Shown piece after piece: positions 23,331 to 35,100 of a stretch of DNA of 64,000 nucleotides. The stretch is from Pomphorhynchus laevis (lineage: Eukaryota > Acanthocephala > Palaeacanthocephala > Echinorhynchida > Pomphorhynchidae), in contig WNNJ02000969.1 of NCBI GenBank assembly GCA_012934845.2, positions 27,893 to 91,892 of the forward strand, in the 5' to 3' direction. Numbering within the stretch: position 1 is the stretch's first letter; each line of letters begins with the position of its first letter. The translations under genes were made by a program, and so were the position numbers. The notes under the pieces were generated by a model. That model worked only from the letters and a program-made list of their open reading frames with translations, did not search any database and was not told where the DNA came from.

Positions 23331-25131
23331 TCTTTTGCTTCTTGTTTTTGTACTTGTATATATTTTCCTCTAAGTTTTTACATGGAGAATAACCATTTAT
23401 TTAATTCGACAGTTATAATAATATGCACAATGTTTTCATATCGCTAACTAATTAGTGTAATGTGCAACTTATTTTTAGCAGTAAAAAGTGCATTTTTTAC
23501 AATGTCATTCTGCACAATATGATATTATGCCTTCTCTCTAGCAGGCTTTAACATAATAGTGCGATGAATGTGGTGATTATATAATTTCGTCTTTCTCATC
23601 ACTACATATTATATTATATGTTTTGATAGAGAGAGTGAGTAACATGATTCGTTATATATTTGCTTTATTTGAATCACAATTATGGTGTTTCTCCGCCTCA
23701 TTAGCATTTATGAGCACTTGTGCTGGTGGTCAATGCGAACAGAATGTGCTTAATTAAGCCGCTTTTAAATCTTTGTAGTTTCTATTACAACGACCTATAT
23801 TGTTGCAGTTGCTGTTGTGAATTACTGTAGCTTTTATCCTCATGTCAGGTATCTCACATATCGCCAAGAGCAATTATTCTAATCGTTTCGCACTTAATCT
23901 ACTATCTGTATACTTCTTCTGATCCAATCTTTCACCTCTCTTTCGCGTAAACCTGTAGCTTATTTACTTGAATCAATTGCCATAACATTTTGGTGTTCAT
24001 TTCTTACACAAATGCAAATTACAGACGTGTTCAGTATTTTCCAGATATGAAATTAAAACAGAAATCACTGCTGATAATTGCATGTAAGTTTTAAAAAATT
24101 AATGATATCTTCAAGTTCTTATTTAATAATATATTTATTTGATTTTAATTTGCTAAGCTCAAATTAAAAAATATTTGTCACAAAACTTGCTATTTTTTCA
24201 AAATAGCAAGTTTCATATAAACTAAATTTTTATATCCAATATGCACTATCTATTTCATATTAAATATTAATATGAAATTTATTCACATGCAACTATCTGG
24301 AAATTAGCGAGATTATATCGTTAACAATGTGTTTAGTTTTAACTTACAATACGTTAGTAAAAGATGACTTTGAGCTTCAAGAGTTGAAAATAGCTTTACA
24401 AACCATCAATTTAAAAAATATTACCAATGCCATATGCATTTCTTGTTTGAGGCTTCGAAGTGAACCTAGGTATAACTAAATTATGCTACGGAAGATAATC
24501 GAGGCAAATTCTTCCAGATTGGGAATTACCGAATGATGTAAAGTCTATTTATATATGACTTTAAACGTTACAGTATCGATTTAATTCCGACGATATGCGC
24601 TATTGAAGTTATCTCATATATAACACTTTAATTTGCATAGCTTGTTACAATCACTATCGATTTATATGTTTTAAACAATAACCTTCTTGTATCAAAGTGT
24701 ATTTTAAAAATGTATAATGTCTGTATGTACCTCAAATGATTGTTTACATTCTTGTAGTATAAATAATAAATTTTAATAAAAATATAATATTTAAATATTA
24801 TAATATAATATACTATAATATAAAATATAATATTAAATATACTATAATATTAAATATACTATAATATAAAATATAATTATAATCTAATTTTAGTATTATA
24901 TTATAATACTAAAAGATTATCAAATATGCATTTAAGTTACATAAAAATCGTATTTTTGTGCAACAATTCTGTTAAAATTTACAATCCTAATTTAAAATGC
25001 TACTTTTTAATTCCATGTAAACTTTTGTTTATGCTTCCATAATGTAATGTCGCCCACGAAATATGGATTAACCCCATACTATGACACGTAGTTAATAGTT
25101 TGTTTTTGCAGCTCAAAAAATTCATCTTTAG
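23331..25131. other. AT-rich intron, no recognised content
   Basis: TA-rich, with a TATAATAT microsatellite-like run at about 24770-24910. No coding frame supported. Confidence 0.4.
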
Positions 25132-25230
25132 ACCCGTTTTACCATGTACATTGTTTAAATAATGGTGTTTGCAAGTATGTTCGTTGTTAATGTCATGAAT
25201 CTTTCACTGGTGATTTTTGTGAACAATATG
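25132..25230 (+). pseudogene. Decayed EGF-like exon
   Basis: Exactly 99 bp between acceptor atctttag and donor g|gtacgc, the same length and phase as intact modules. The frame reads (D)PFYHVHC-LNNGVCKYVRC-stop-CHESFTGDFCEQYG. The first cysteine codon has become TTT and the codon between cysteines 4 and 5 has become TAA (a CAA in sister exons). Splice sites still look usable, but including this exon would truncate the protein, so it must be skipped or the gene is non-functional. Phase 1-1 makes skipping harmless to the frame. Confidence 0.7.
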
Positions 25231-25844
25231 GTACGCTATATAATCATTTATCATTAATACAAAAATGAAGTACTTTGAATCAACTTACAATTTATTACGA
25301 TCTGTAAATTCTAAATGCACCTGTATATTCATAGCTTAAAGCGATACATTGTATGTAATACATATAATATTAATATTAAGTAGGCAGATTCGGTTTTAAT
25401 GTGCAAAACCGAATTGTTATGTAAATAAAATTTAAAAGTTTTTATAAAGTTTAAAGTTTTATATGTAACGAGGTTTTGAGAAATAGTTTATCAATAAGAT
25501 ATTATTGTTTCGTCGATCATTTAAGCAATTCAATAGAGCTAATGCAATAAAGGATGAAAAAATGCCGAATTATTTTGATTATTTTATTATTAAATAAAAA
25601 GTATTTTTTTAATATTACTTTTATAATAAAAGGTAATATTAAATTAAATTTGTTTTTTATAGATTTCATGATTTTTACATGAAATTTTTGAATTTTTAAT
25701 TTTAAAAATTTATTGTCGATTTTTTGGGTTGCTGAATTACAAAAACTTTAAACTGAGATCATATTTTTTATTAGCTGTAACAAATATTAAAGTGTCTCTT
25801 TCAATTAATTACTCAAAAACAAATACAATCGGATGTTATATTTA
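25231..25844. other. AT-rich intron
   Basis: No coding frame. A small inverted repeat around 25380-25420 (agattcggtttt / aaaaccgaattgt) is the only structure noted. Confidence 0.35.
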
Positions 25845-27110
25845 TAAACAAAATGGTAATCAATATTTTGATGGCGCAAAAAAAATATTTAAATTTATTT
25901 CGTAAATTTAAACTAAAATACTTGACGATGATGCACATTGCTGAATAATGGGATATTATTTAATTGAATAAAAAAAATATTTTGTATTTAAAAATGATAA
26001 GGATGAAAATAAAATCTGATGGACTACTGATAGCAGTTGCTCCAGTGGTGTAGATGTACATTTCTGTATATTAATTTTGGTAGGAGATCGTATTCTAACG
26101 ATCAATTAGAAACCTACCCTATGTGTGCGATCCGCTAGCCGGATCACTGCTTTTCATGCTGTCACTTGAAATGAATGATTTAATTTAACTTGATTGCATC
26201 TGTGAGCTGAAATTCTTCTGATTGTGGCTCGACATTATCCTCACAAGTATTGTCCCTATTTTTGATACAGCGGTACGCTACTAATCAGTCTGATTGGGTC
26301 TCATCAGCTGTTGACCGATACCTACATTTCACGTTTCGACCCTTATTGTCTGCTTACCCTGTACACTGATGCTTTTATCTTAAACTCATGACGTATGTAT
26401 CGCTGTTCACTTGTTGATCGGATTTGATCTCTGGACGTATTTATCGCGATTGAACGTAACATCCACTAGGTCTGTTTCTCCAGTTGTGTAGATGTACATA
26501 AACAAAATGGTAATCAATATTTTGATGGCGCAAAAAAATATTTAAATTTATTTCGTAAAATTAAACTAAAATACTTTACGATGATGCACATTGCTGAATG
26601 ATTGGATATTATTTAATTGAATAAAAAAATTATTTTGTATTTAAAAATGATAAGGATGAAAATAAAATCTGATGAACTACTGATAGCAGTTGCTCCAGTG
26701 GTGTAGATGTACATTTCTGTATATTAATTTTGGTAGGAGATCGTATTCTAACGATCAATTAGAAACCTACCCTATGTGTGTGATCCGCTAGCTGGATCAC
26801 TGTTTTTGATGCTGTCACTTGCAATGAATGATTTAATTTAACTTGATTGCATATGTGAGCTGAAATTCTTCTGATTGTGGCACGACATTATCCTCACAGG
26901 TATTGTCCCTATTTGTGATGCAGCAGGACGCTACTAATCAGTCTGGGTGGGTCTCATCAGCTGCTGATCCATACCTACATTTCACGTTTCGACCCTTATT
27001 GTCTGCATACTCTGTTCACTTGTTGATCGGATTTGAACTCAGGACGTATGTATCGCGATTAAAAATATCGCGATACGAAAGGTACACTTGCTTCATTCGT
27101 AATCAGGCGA
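25845..27110 (+). repeat. Tandem duplication of a SINE-like element, about 655-bp period
   Basis: aaacaaaatggtaatcaata starts at 25845 and again at 26500, and the two copies stay similar to about 26360 and 27010. Each has a stretch resembling a tRNA-derived head: a box A-like ttgctccagtggtgtag (about 26037 and 26692) and, about 55 bases on, gatcgtattc as a weak box B. The 3' half (cttctgattgtgg... to ttcacgtttcgaccctta) is the part that also occurs alone at 2885-3085. A third box A-like fragment lies at 26475-26500. Calling it a SINE is inference. Confidence 0.45.
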
Positions 27111-28086
27111 AATTTTCTCCTCAGTAAATAATGACGCATATATTTCAAACATGTATTTTGCTAGAATTTCTTTTTATACCGATGAATAGATTTTTGCTAC
27201 TTTCTCAGCCATTTCTTTTACTGGTTTGATATAACCGATGAGAGGTACAATTTATTTAAATGATAATAAATAATTTTTTAAAATAATAAATAAATAAAAA
27301 TGAATATTAAATAAATATGTTTTCGAATTCTTTTTATAATACATCTACAGAATTGTCATATCTTCTTTTACAATTCTCGTATCTCGCTACAAATGCTCTG
27401 GCATATACATCGACACTACTCAAGACATTGTTCTCTGTATGTGTGTATTATTTTTGTATTTATGTGTCCGTTGCAAGGCATGTGTTGATGCTACCTTCTT
27501 TAACACAGCGCTAGCCACATTTCTTAATCTACCCGTTGTGACTTAACAAATGGATGAAAATGTGCTCTCTCAATTGTCTTTATACGTTCTTTATTATTAC
27601 TAGTCTTTCTTTCTTCGTGGTATATAAATGATTCGACATGTAACTTATTGCATATGATGGAGCAAATCTGTTAAAGATACAGGTCTCCAGGAAAGACCGC
27701 TTCGTCACATGTCCAAATAGGCCGTCCTTCCCGATTCGAGATTTTCCCGCTATAACGAGTTATCAGATCATAGTGAAACTCGTGTGTATTAAGGAACAAA
27801 TCTTTAGTGCCGCGATTATTGCGTAGCCATGCCGAAATTCCAATATTGCAAATCTATGGATGATTGTAAATCTAATTTGTGTTTTCGAAAAACGTAAATA
27901 GATCAATGGATGATGATTTTATTATACTTTGCTTGCATCCTCTTTCTATTGTTGCATTCATTGATTTCTTTGTGCTTTTGCTGGGCTTCTAAATCATCAT
28001 CGATTTTCATTCCGGGATCACAATGAATACATAATTTGGATAAATAATAAATATTTTTTAAATTATAATTTATTTTTCAAAATTTT
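27111..28086. other. Unassigned stretch
   Basis: 27317-27514 is a 65-codon + frame with no recognisable domain. About 27650-27860 is less AT-rich and on the minus strand reads GTKDLFLNTHEFHYDLITRY and REGRPIWTCDEAVFPGDLYL in one frame, which looks like an old coding remnant that I cannot name. Confidence 0.25.
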
Positions 28087-28915
28087 TTCAAGATATGGTT
28101 ACATCTGAAGGACCAAATTAAATGTTGCAATAATATTTTTAAGTTATGCCTTGCTTAATAAATAATGTGCATTAATAATGCACTATTATATCCTTAGTTG
28201 CTGCAAATAAATAGATTATAAATGATCTCAAAAAGTGGTAATGTTAGGATTTTAATATAAAAAGTATTTGAAGTATTTTAAACATTAAATTTGTATTTCC
28301 ATTAAAACATTTTATTATTTCTGGGAAAATGTTTATTATTTGTATTTGCCTATGTAAGGATGACATTATCCTCGTGCACTGCCTCCACGACCCGACACCA
28401 GTACCAGTGGTTGACAGGAAATATCTGGTGTAATATTATTTGTTTTTTTTTCTTGTCAAGAAATTGTTGTTGAGAACCATTTAAGAGGTGGAGAAGCCAT
28501 GTCAAAGGAGGTGAAAGAGAATAAAGTGATGCACAATGTCAAAAGACGACGACAAATCAAGCGAAATGACCAATTAAGTTAACTGTTGATTGTGAGCCAA
28601 GAGAAGATCACCGATTGCCTCGGTAATAGAGAAGATACTAAGGCAGGGGCAATAGATTTAAAAACACTTGATGGTAAAGGATCATGTTCAGATGAAGAAT
28701 TGGGGAGTCGAGATTTCAGTACGATAATTTTATAAGAAGACACAGGCGATAGGTATAAAAGTTCAGAAAGGGATGATGACTGAAATGTAACCAAGAGGTG
28801 AAAAGTAAGACATATAAGTTTAAATCTGAGATGACTAGCAAAGATTGAAGGATCGATTGAGCAAACTGGCAAAGATGCATTTGGGAGGAGTCAATACTTT
28901 GCAGAGCCACCGATA
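28087..28915 (-). mobile_element. CR1/L2-like LINE fragment, internally deleted (copy B)
   Basis: Reverse complement of 3987-4820. The 97-codon frame 28872-28579 encodes the same peptide as 4031-4324 (SSSEHDPLPSSVFKSIAPAL), and the same internal deletion is present. The left end (28087-28152) and the sequence just right of the copy (28915-28985) are inverted repeats of each other, so this copy sits in a foldback with arms of about 65 bp. Confidence 0.7.
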
Positions 28916-29165
28916 AGGCATAACTTAAAGATATTATTTAAGGCATAACTTAAAAATATTATTGCAACATTTAATTTGGTCCTTCAGATGGGACCATATC
29001 TTATAAAAATTTGATCCATAATTATTTCGCAATTTACTTTTTAATTATTTTTTCATAATATTATCATAATATTTTTATATTATGGCAATATTTTTTTAAT
29101 ATTATTACAATAATAATTATTTCACGATTGTTTTTTTTACAATTTGAAATGAATATTATATATTA
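28915..29165. repeat. Repeat arm, direct copy of 4748-4972
   Basis: aaggcataacttaaaaatat through to ttacaatttgaaatgaatat matches 4748-4972 in direct orientation, and its first 70 bases are inverted relative to 28087-28152. Confidence 0.65.
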
Positions 29166-29640
29166 TTAATAATATATTATACATATATATTATACATTCT
29201 TATATATTTTATGACCTATTAACCATAATTATTGAGCATAATTTGCATGAACGTCTGGGTTCAATGAAGAATTGGTAGACTAATACAGATAATAACGGTA
29301 TAATATTATATAATAAATATGTAATGTTTATTTTGGAAAACAACAATATGCTTTTAAATAATAAAAGCATATTTTAAAAGTTTCAAGTAATTAAATCAGG
29401 TAACTAAATCTATTTTTTTAATTATATTGATAAATTAAAAATAATACAGAATTTAATAATTATTAAATTCAGATACTTAATAATAATTAAATTATTTATT
29501 ATCAAAATTTAATAATAAAATAATATAAATAATAAATATATGTTATAAGATTATATATAATTTATATCAAGTTATAATAATACAATAATTTATATAACGT
29601 GGCAAATGCGTGCAAGATGCACGCTTACATGACCACTAAC
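29166..29640. other. AT-rich stretch
   Basis: TA and TTA microsatellite-like sequence; no gene. A gcgtgcaagatgcacgc hairpin lies at 29607-29623. Confidence 0.4.
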
Positions 29641-31680
29641 AAACAAAAAAAAGAACATCAAAAGTCACAGATAATTAGTTAATCGTTGAAATGGAATTGG
29701 AAAAAGAACACCGGTCGGGATGGATGAAGGATGGGAGAGAGAAGAGTTGGAATATACGCAAAATGTACGGTTTGATATATATGAAGAAAACCATGATACA
29801 GTGGGTAAAGAGAAGCCATAATCATGACGAAGGCGATGGAGAAGAATCGAGTGATCGACGATGTCAAAAGCAGACGATAGATCAAGAGAAACTATGACAC
29901 TACATAATTTATGATCGCGCGAGATGAGTAAGTCATTATAAACTTTAAGACATGCAATTTCGGTAGAGTAATTAGAGCGAAAAGCGGCTTGGAAGGGAGG
30001 AAATAAGTTAGAGGAATAGAGATATGTATTAACTTGCTTGAGAACGAGACGCTCAAGGAGTTTAGAGATGGTTGGGAGAAGTGAGATTGGACGGTACGAA
30101 GATGGTAGTGAGGAGTCGAGAGATCGCTTTCTGATGAGAGGACGAACAGTGGCGCATTTCCAGATGGAAGGAAATGTACGGCTACGGATGGACGAGTTGA
30201 ACAATGTTGTTAGGAAGGGTGAGATAGAGGAGCAGATATTTTTAAGCAAGTGAGTGGGAATTGGGTCAGAAGGAGAGGTTTTATTAGGTAATGACAGCAG
30301 AACCGAAGAAACTTTATCAGACGAAACGGGAAGAAGGTGGAATAGTTCTGGGAGGGAAGTATTTTAAAAGAAGAGTGGGTACAAGGGGGCTATGGGTAGT
30401 AGGGAAAGTAAATTAGATAGCTTAGTTTGTAGATAAGAAGAAAATTCATCAGGATTTATATTACAAGAAGTAGATGATCGTGAAAGAATTGAGTTTAAGA
30501 TTTTCCAATGAGATTTAGAGTTGGAAGATGACTCGAGTTGTTTCGCCAAAAGATAGTATGTTTAGTAGTATAAGAATAAGATGTGAACGGCGTAGAGAAA
30601 AGTAGGAATCCCGGAGATTTGGAGTGAGTGAGTTGGGAGAACGTTTAAGAAAGCGATTATACACACGAAAAGAGTGACGGAGTCGACGCTTAGAAAGACT
30701 ACAGTCAGAATCGAACCAGGGAGCATGGCGCAAGCACTGAGAGCGTCGGAGTCGACTAGGCAGAAGTTTATTGATGATAGACATAAGTTCAGAATCAAAC
30801 AGAATGCAGATATCATCGGGAGAGAGATAGTTAAGAGGAAGTGAAAAGAGTGAAGAATAGAGTAAGGCTGTGCAGAGAATAGGGATATCGAGAAGTTTCC
30901 TGGGTCGACTTGGTGTGGATATTGGTGGAGGCGGTGAAGGAGGATGGGGACGAGTAAGAGTGACAAGGAAATGATCGGACAAACCGGGATCAGTAATTGA
31001 CAAGGAAGTATAGTCATTGAAGCAGATAGGGACAGCAATGATGTCGAGAGCACTGTCGAGAATATGAGTTGGGCTTGTTGAAAGTAATTTATAGTTAAAA
31101 TCAGAAAAAGATTAGTTAAAGTGATAGAGTCAGAGTCAGCCGGGCGATCAAGACGAATGTTAAAGTCACCGAGAACAAAAGAAGGAGTATAAGACAATGA
31201 ACAGTGAGACATAAGATCTGCAAGGTCGTTAAAAAAGATACGTGAGGGGGCATTTGAACCTGGACGGTATACAATCACAAGTTCCAGAGGGAAAGGAGTT
31301 GATAATCTGCATATGAGTAATTCGAACGAGGTGTAACGGATGTTAACGTTAATTTTACGTAAAGACATTGGGTGACGAGCAATGGCAACAATACCGCCAT
31401 GGTTAGAAGCAGTAGATGCATGAGAGGCAATTGGACGAGCTGATTTAACTAAAGAACAACCAGAGCGACATAGACGACGAATAGCAAGATCGTCGGAGTC
31501 ACAATGCCAGGATTCGGTAATGCAGAGAATATCGATAGATAATTGATCGAAGATATCAAGGAGCATATCAGCTTTATGAAGAATGGAGCGAGTGTTGAAT
31601 AGACTAAGACGAAAAGTATGCTTAGGAGCGAGATCGACTAGCGAAGAAGACAAGGGGGAGAGATGGGACTCCTCCTTGAT
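29641..31680 (-). mobile_element. CR1/L2-like LINE: endonuclease and N-terminal RT, 3' part missing
   Basis: On the minus strand an apurinic-type endonuclease runs from about 31670: LSLFNTRSILHKADMLLDIF, IDILCITESW (catalytic Glu), NHGGIVAIARH, LELVIVYRPG and FVLGDFNIRLDRPADSDS (GDFN motif), down to about 31130. After frame changes there is LSDHFLV (31000), then a linker, and from 30249 an RT domain: WKCATVRPLIRK, SYRPISLLPTISKLLERLVL, FRSNYSTEIACLKVYNDLLI and SLDLSSAFDIVDHSILLHRL. It stops after a damaged QGSVLGP region at about 29690. The catalytic YADD and thumb are absent. Retaining the 5' end while lacking the 3' end is opposite to usual LINE truncation, so a later deletion is likely. 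The 5' end abuts a damaged EGF exon. Confidence 0.8.
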
Positions 31681-31691
31681 TTTTATTATCA

Positions 31692-31789
31692 AAATTTCAA
31701 TTTTGATAATATCAATCACGGAAGTATATGCATGGAAGGACAATGTAACTGCCCGGCAAACCGAATGGGCACATTTTGTGAACTAGAGG
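31692..31789 (+). pseudogene. Degenerate EGF-like exon next to the LINE 5' end
   Basis: The 3' two-thirds match the exons at 32027 and 32398 (GSICMEGQCNC then PANRMGTFCELEG), but the first two cysteines are lost (FDNINHGSIC where sisters read C-x3-C-LHGGAC). The donor is g|gcgagc, not g|gtgagc. Intron sequence after it also matches its sisters, so it is the first of three tandem exon copies. The LINE ends within about 15 bp of the exon, and short inverted words (atcaaaatttcaattttgat) mark the junction. A GC donor can work in some introns, but no upstream acceptor is visible. Confidence 0.65.
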
Positions 31790-32026
31790 GCGAGCCAATA
31801 CCGGCTATATCCCTCCCTCTCATTAAAATTTCAATTGTACCGTTTTTATTATGCTAACTTTTTTACTTCTGCAAACGTTTGAATTTTACTTAAGCATCTA
31901 ATGTTAAGAGCTCACTGGTTACATTTACCTCTTAAAATATGCACTCCGTGTTTTGTAAACCCTTTATTGGCACATTTTTAAATCATTGACGGTATCCGGT
32001 AAAATCACTTTTGCAAAATAATTTAG

Positions 32027-32125
32027 ATAAATGCCATCGAATTAAATGTTTACACGGAGGCGCATGCCAAGAAGGACAATGTAAATGTCCGGAAAACCGA
32101 ATGGGAACATTTTGTGAATTTGAGA
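32027..32125 (+). CDS. EGF-like exon (tandem copy 2 of 3)
   Basis: 99 bp, phase 1-1, acceptor atttag, donor a|gtgagc. Codes (D)KCHRIKC-LHGGACQEGQCKC-PENRMGTFCEFES with all six cysteines. The exon and about 270 bp of upstream intron are duplicated again 371 bp downstream. Confidence 0.8.
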
Positions 32126-32397
32126 GTGAGCGAATATCTGCTATACCCCTTCCTCGCATTTAAATTTCAATTTTACCCTTTTTACTGTGTTCACATATTC
32201 ATATATGCTATTATTTAACAAATTCTTTATTATTATTTCTGCGAACTTTTGAATTTTACTTAAGCATCTAATATTAAGAGCTTACAGGTTACATTTTCCT
32301 CTTAAATTATGTACTACTTGTTTTTATAAACCCTTGAGTGACACATTTTTAAATCATTTACGGTATCCAGTAAAATCACTTTTGCAAAACAATTTAG

Positions 32398-32496
32398 ATA
32401 AATGCTATCAAATTGAATGTTTACACGGGGGCACATGCAACGAAGGGCAATGTAAATGTCCGGAAAACCGAATAGGCACATATTGTGAACTTGAGG
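32398..32496 (+). CDS. EGF-like exon (tandem copy 3 of 3)
   Basis: 99 bp, phase 1-1, acceptor atttag, donor g|gtgagc. Codes (D)KCYQIEC-LHGGTCNEGQCKC-PENRIGTYCELEG, six cysteines. The frame continues open past the donor into the intron (ERIPAIS), which is not coding in the sisters. Confidence 0.8.
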
Positions 32497-33060
32497 GTGA
32501 GCGAATCCCCGCTATATCCCTCGCTTTACTTTAGATTTAACCCACTGATACCTTTTGTTGCCTTATATTTTTATTGCCTTATCATTTCAAATGCTACTTC
32601 TTTTTTATTTTTATAAAGACCAATTAGAGCAAAAATAAATTTATTTAGATAACATTTTAATACTTTCCAAAATTGCACAACATCCTCTAAAATTCGAATT
32701 ATGTAATCAAAAATTACCTTACGATTTTTGCCAACAACAAAACTGGAAATGATATAAAATTAGAAATTGAAAACAAATACTGCATTAGTATCATTATGTA
32801 AAAGAGAAAAAAAAGTTTTACAACTTGTAAACGAAAAATTACTTCCTTAAGTAAAACATATTCTAAATGGCCTCGACGCTGTCGGATTCCCTACTTGCTA
32901 GTTGATCGTCACTGTCAAGGTTCTCTTGCGTCACATTTTAAGTGCATGAGTTAAGGCTTTATGCCAAGGCACCGGCTTCGACACGCTCTCCAAGGGTTCA
33001 TTTGTTGATGATCGTTGCGTCATCAACACTTTTTAAAGGTTGAAGCTTTGATGCGAATTT
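32497..33060. other. Intron and LINE 3' flank
   Basis: No exon seen. From about 32870 the sequence becomes GC-richer and is probably the 3' untranslated end of the minus-strand LINE that follows. Confidence 0.35.
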
Positions 33061-34620
33061 GCTCAAGCAAATCATTTTTAAATTTCTTTCTCCTAGGCTG
33101 CAATTGATCCTTCTCTCGCTTGCTGGTACTTTCGTTTTCTATCAAAATTGATTATACTATTAGAATGCGAAGGAAGTTCGTCAATATGTACTGAGTCATG
33201 TGCATTTGATGATTGTTTTGACTGATCGGTGTTATTTAGGCTGTTCTGGGTTGATACTATTGTCTTATTATTGATCAACAATTTACTTAGTTCAAGGGAT
33301 TGAATTGAATGCGGCGTTTCTTTGTAATACAAATATTTGGGTTGAAATTTTTCGAAAACGGGTGTTAGGCCTTCTACAGCATCTATATCGTCATTTGGGT
33401 ATTTTGAATACACCGCAATCAGTTAATCAAATAATCAGTATGTAAATTCTACTTACAGCTTGTTGAGACAAGCGTCCTGCTCGAAGAAACGTTTCTTAGG
33501 TTGATACGTTTCCTGTTGGCCATAATCAAAAGCCAATATTGGAAACTGGTCGAGTGAAGCTAACACGACTTTGGTGCTGCCCTTCATTTGCGCTCTGGAG
33601 ATGCGCTGATATAAGCTTGTGACCTTCACTGCATATTTAATTCCCCTTGCCCGCCTCATATTATTTATAATCAACTTGATCAACTTATTTCTTTTGTCGT
33701 TCCATCTACCAAAGGTATCCACTACGGCGGCTGAAAAAATGTGCCCCGCTGCTTCGACCCTGTCCTTATATTTCCTGTCATTGACATAGACAGCGTACAA
33801 CGTGGCAGCAGCTAGTTGTACGTTAGCAGCAGAGTCACGGTATGCGATCTGTTTGGGATGGGTTACTGCAAATTCGACTATAAGGGGAAGGTCTTGATAA
33901 AAGAGAATTTATGCCGGGCGTTAATTTAGGGCCGGGATAATTCCTTGCAATACTTGGGCTACATTCATTCAACCAGATTGTGCGTCCGCGAATACCACGT
34001 CACGAATAGGGTTATGCTGTAGTCCTTGATCACCTCCGAACTGGCAAGTGAGCGAGTGTATTCCTTCCTTATCTGTCATACGCAAGCAGCAGTCGCATCG
34101 ATAGCGCTTTTCGTTGAAAGGAATCCCAAGTCCCATTCGGGCTGAAATGCAGAACTGTAGGGGCGTTAGTTCTATCCCGGATGCTGCATTTGTCACGGCG
34201 TGAAGCCCAGCCTTAGCTGTTTAGCACGACACAGTGTGTAGTCGGGCATGATCTATTTCGGTAAATGATTGTATCAACTTGGTCGAAGCAAGATAATCGA
34301 TCGGCAATAAAATTGATGATTGACCGCCCTCTGTAGACAGTATAAAGTGCGATCCCATCGCGGTTCTTAGCATTACCAGTGCCTCGGAATAGCTAGGAAA
34401 TAGTGAAGCGTTCAGACTGTATACCTCTCCGATTTGCTTCACGCTATGGATGAATGCGCTCTGTGTGTGTTCAGTATTGCATCTTAGATCGAAGCCACCT
34501 AGACGGACAGGGAGTGTCATCTGTGATTTGATCGCTTTGTGAAATTGACACGCGCATATTTTCTGGAAAGCGCTGGCGATTTGTCTGTCAAATGACTGAC
34601 AAAACGTTTTTGACTTGAGG
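33061..34620 (-). mobile_element. LINE C-terminal region (R2/NeSL-like style) with putative PD-(D/E)XK domain
   Basis: On the minus strand: ASAFQKICACQFHKAIKSQM and TLPVRLGGFDLRC (34600-34480, the LP.RLGGFGLR block), then ARMGLGIPFNEKRYRCDCC with EGIHSLTCQ and QHNPIRDVV (34150-33990, the zinc-knuckle-like C-x2-C...H-x4-C motif and RHN.IRD), and FAVTHPKQIAY with YAVYVNDRKYKDRVEAAGHI then FSAAVVDTFGRWNDKRNKL (33870-33670). The last part matches the element at 59340-60060. RT palm motifs are not in this copy, so it is 5' truncated, as is usual for LINEs. A few frame breaks. The final ORF (33413-33093) is low-complexity Ser/Asn-rich. Confidence 0.65.
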
Positions 34621-35100
34621 GTATGGAAGCTTGGCTACTGCATCAATTATCTGGACCAGCGATGGGAGAACTTCATGTAAATATTAGAAGTTTTTCTAAA
34701 TATATCATATGTTCAATAAATCAAAGATTAGTTAACGATTGTCCAGTTGTTGTCGTTGGCTTGTCGCTCGAGGAGTCGTCTAACGTTGTGAACGATCCGA
34801 GATAACTCTTCGCCGTTGATACGGCGGAGAGTTCCCCGACGGCTATTAATCTTATAACATCGTCTATTTATGGCAGTGCGATCAAGTTTGAGCCGGCGAC
34901 GTATTGTTCACTCTCTCATGTTTGTAAACAATTAAATACTTAATTAATTTATTAAAGACATTTCGCCTCGCGTTTTGCCAAAATGCGATTTTACATTCTC
35001 TTTCACCTTAAGATTTTTGAACTTATTTCTACATTAATATTTGAAAATACTGATTATATTAATGCAGATAATTAATAGATATTAATAATGCAGATAATTA
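34621..35100. other. Unassigned spacer with a hairpin
   Basis: A 60-codon + frame (34623-34805) has no recognisable domain. 34807-34836 forms an imperfect hairpin (aactcttcgccg / cggcggagagtt). Confidence 0.3.

Noticed and set aside
26034-26105. A functional tRNA gene
   Set aside because: Only weak A- and B-box-like words are present; no acceptor stem or anticodon arm can be drawn.
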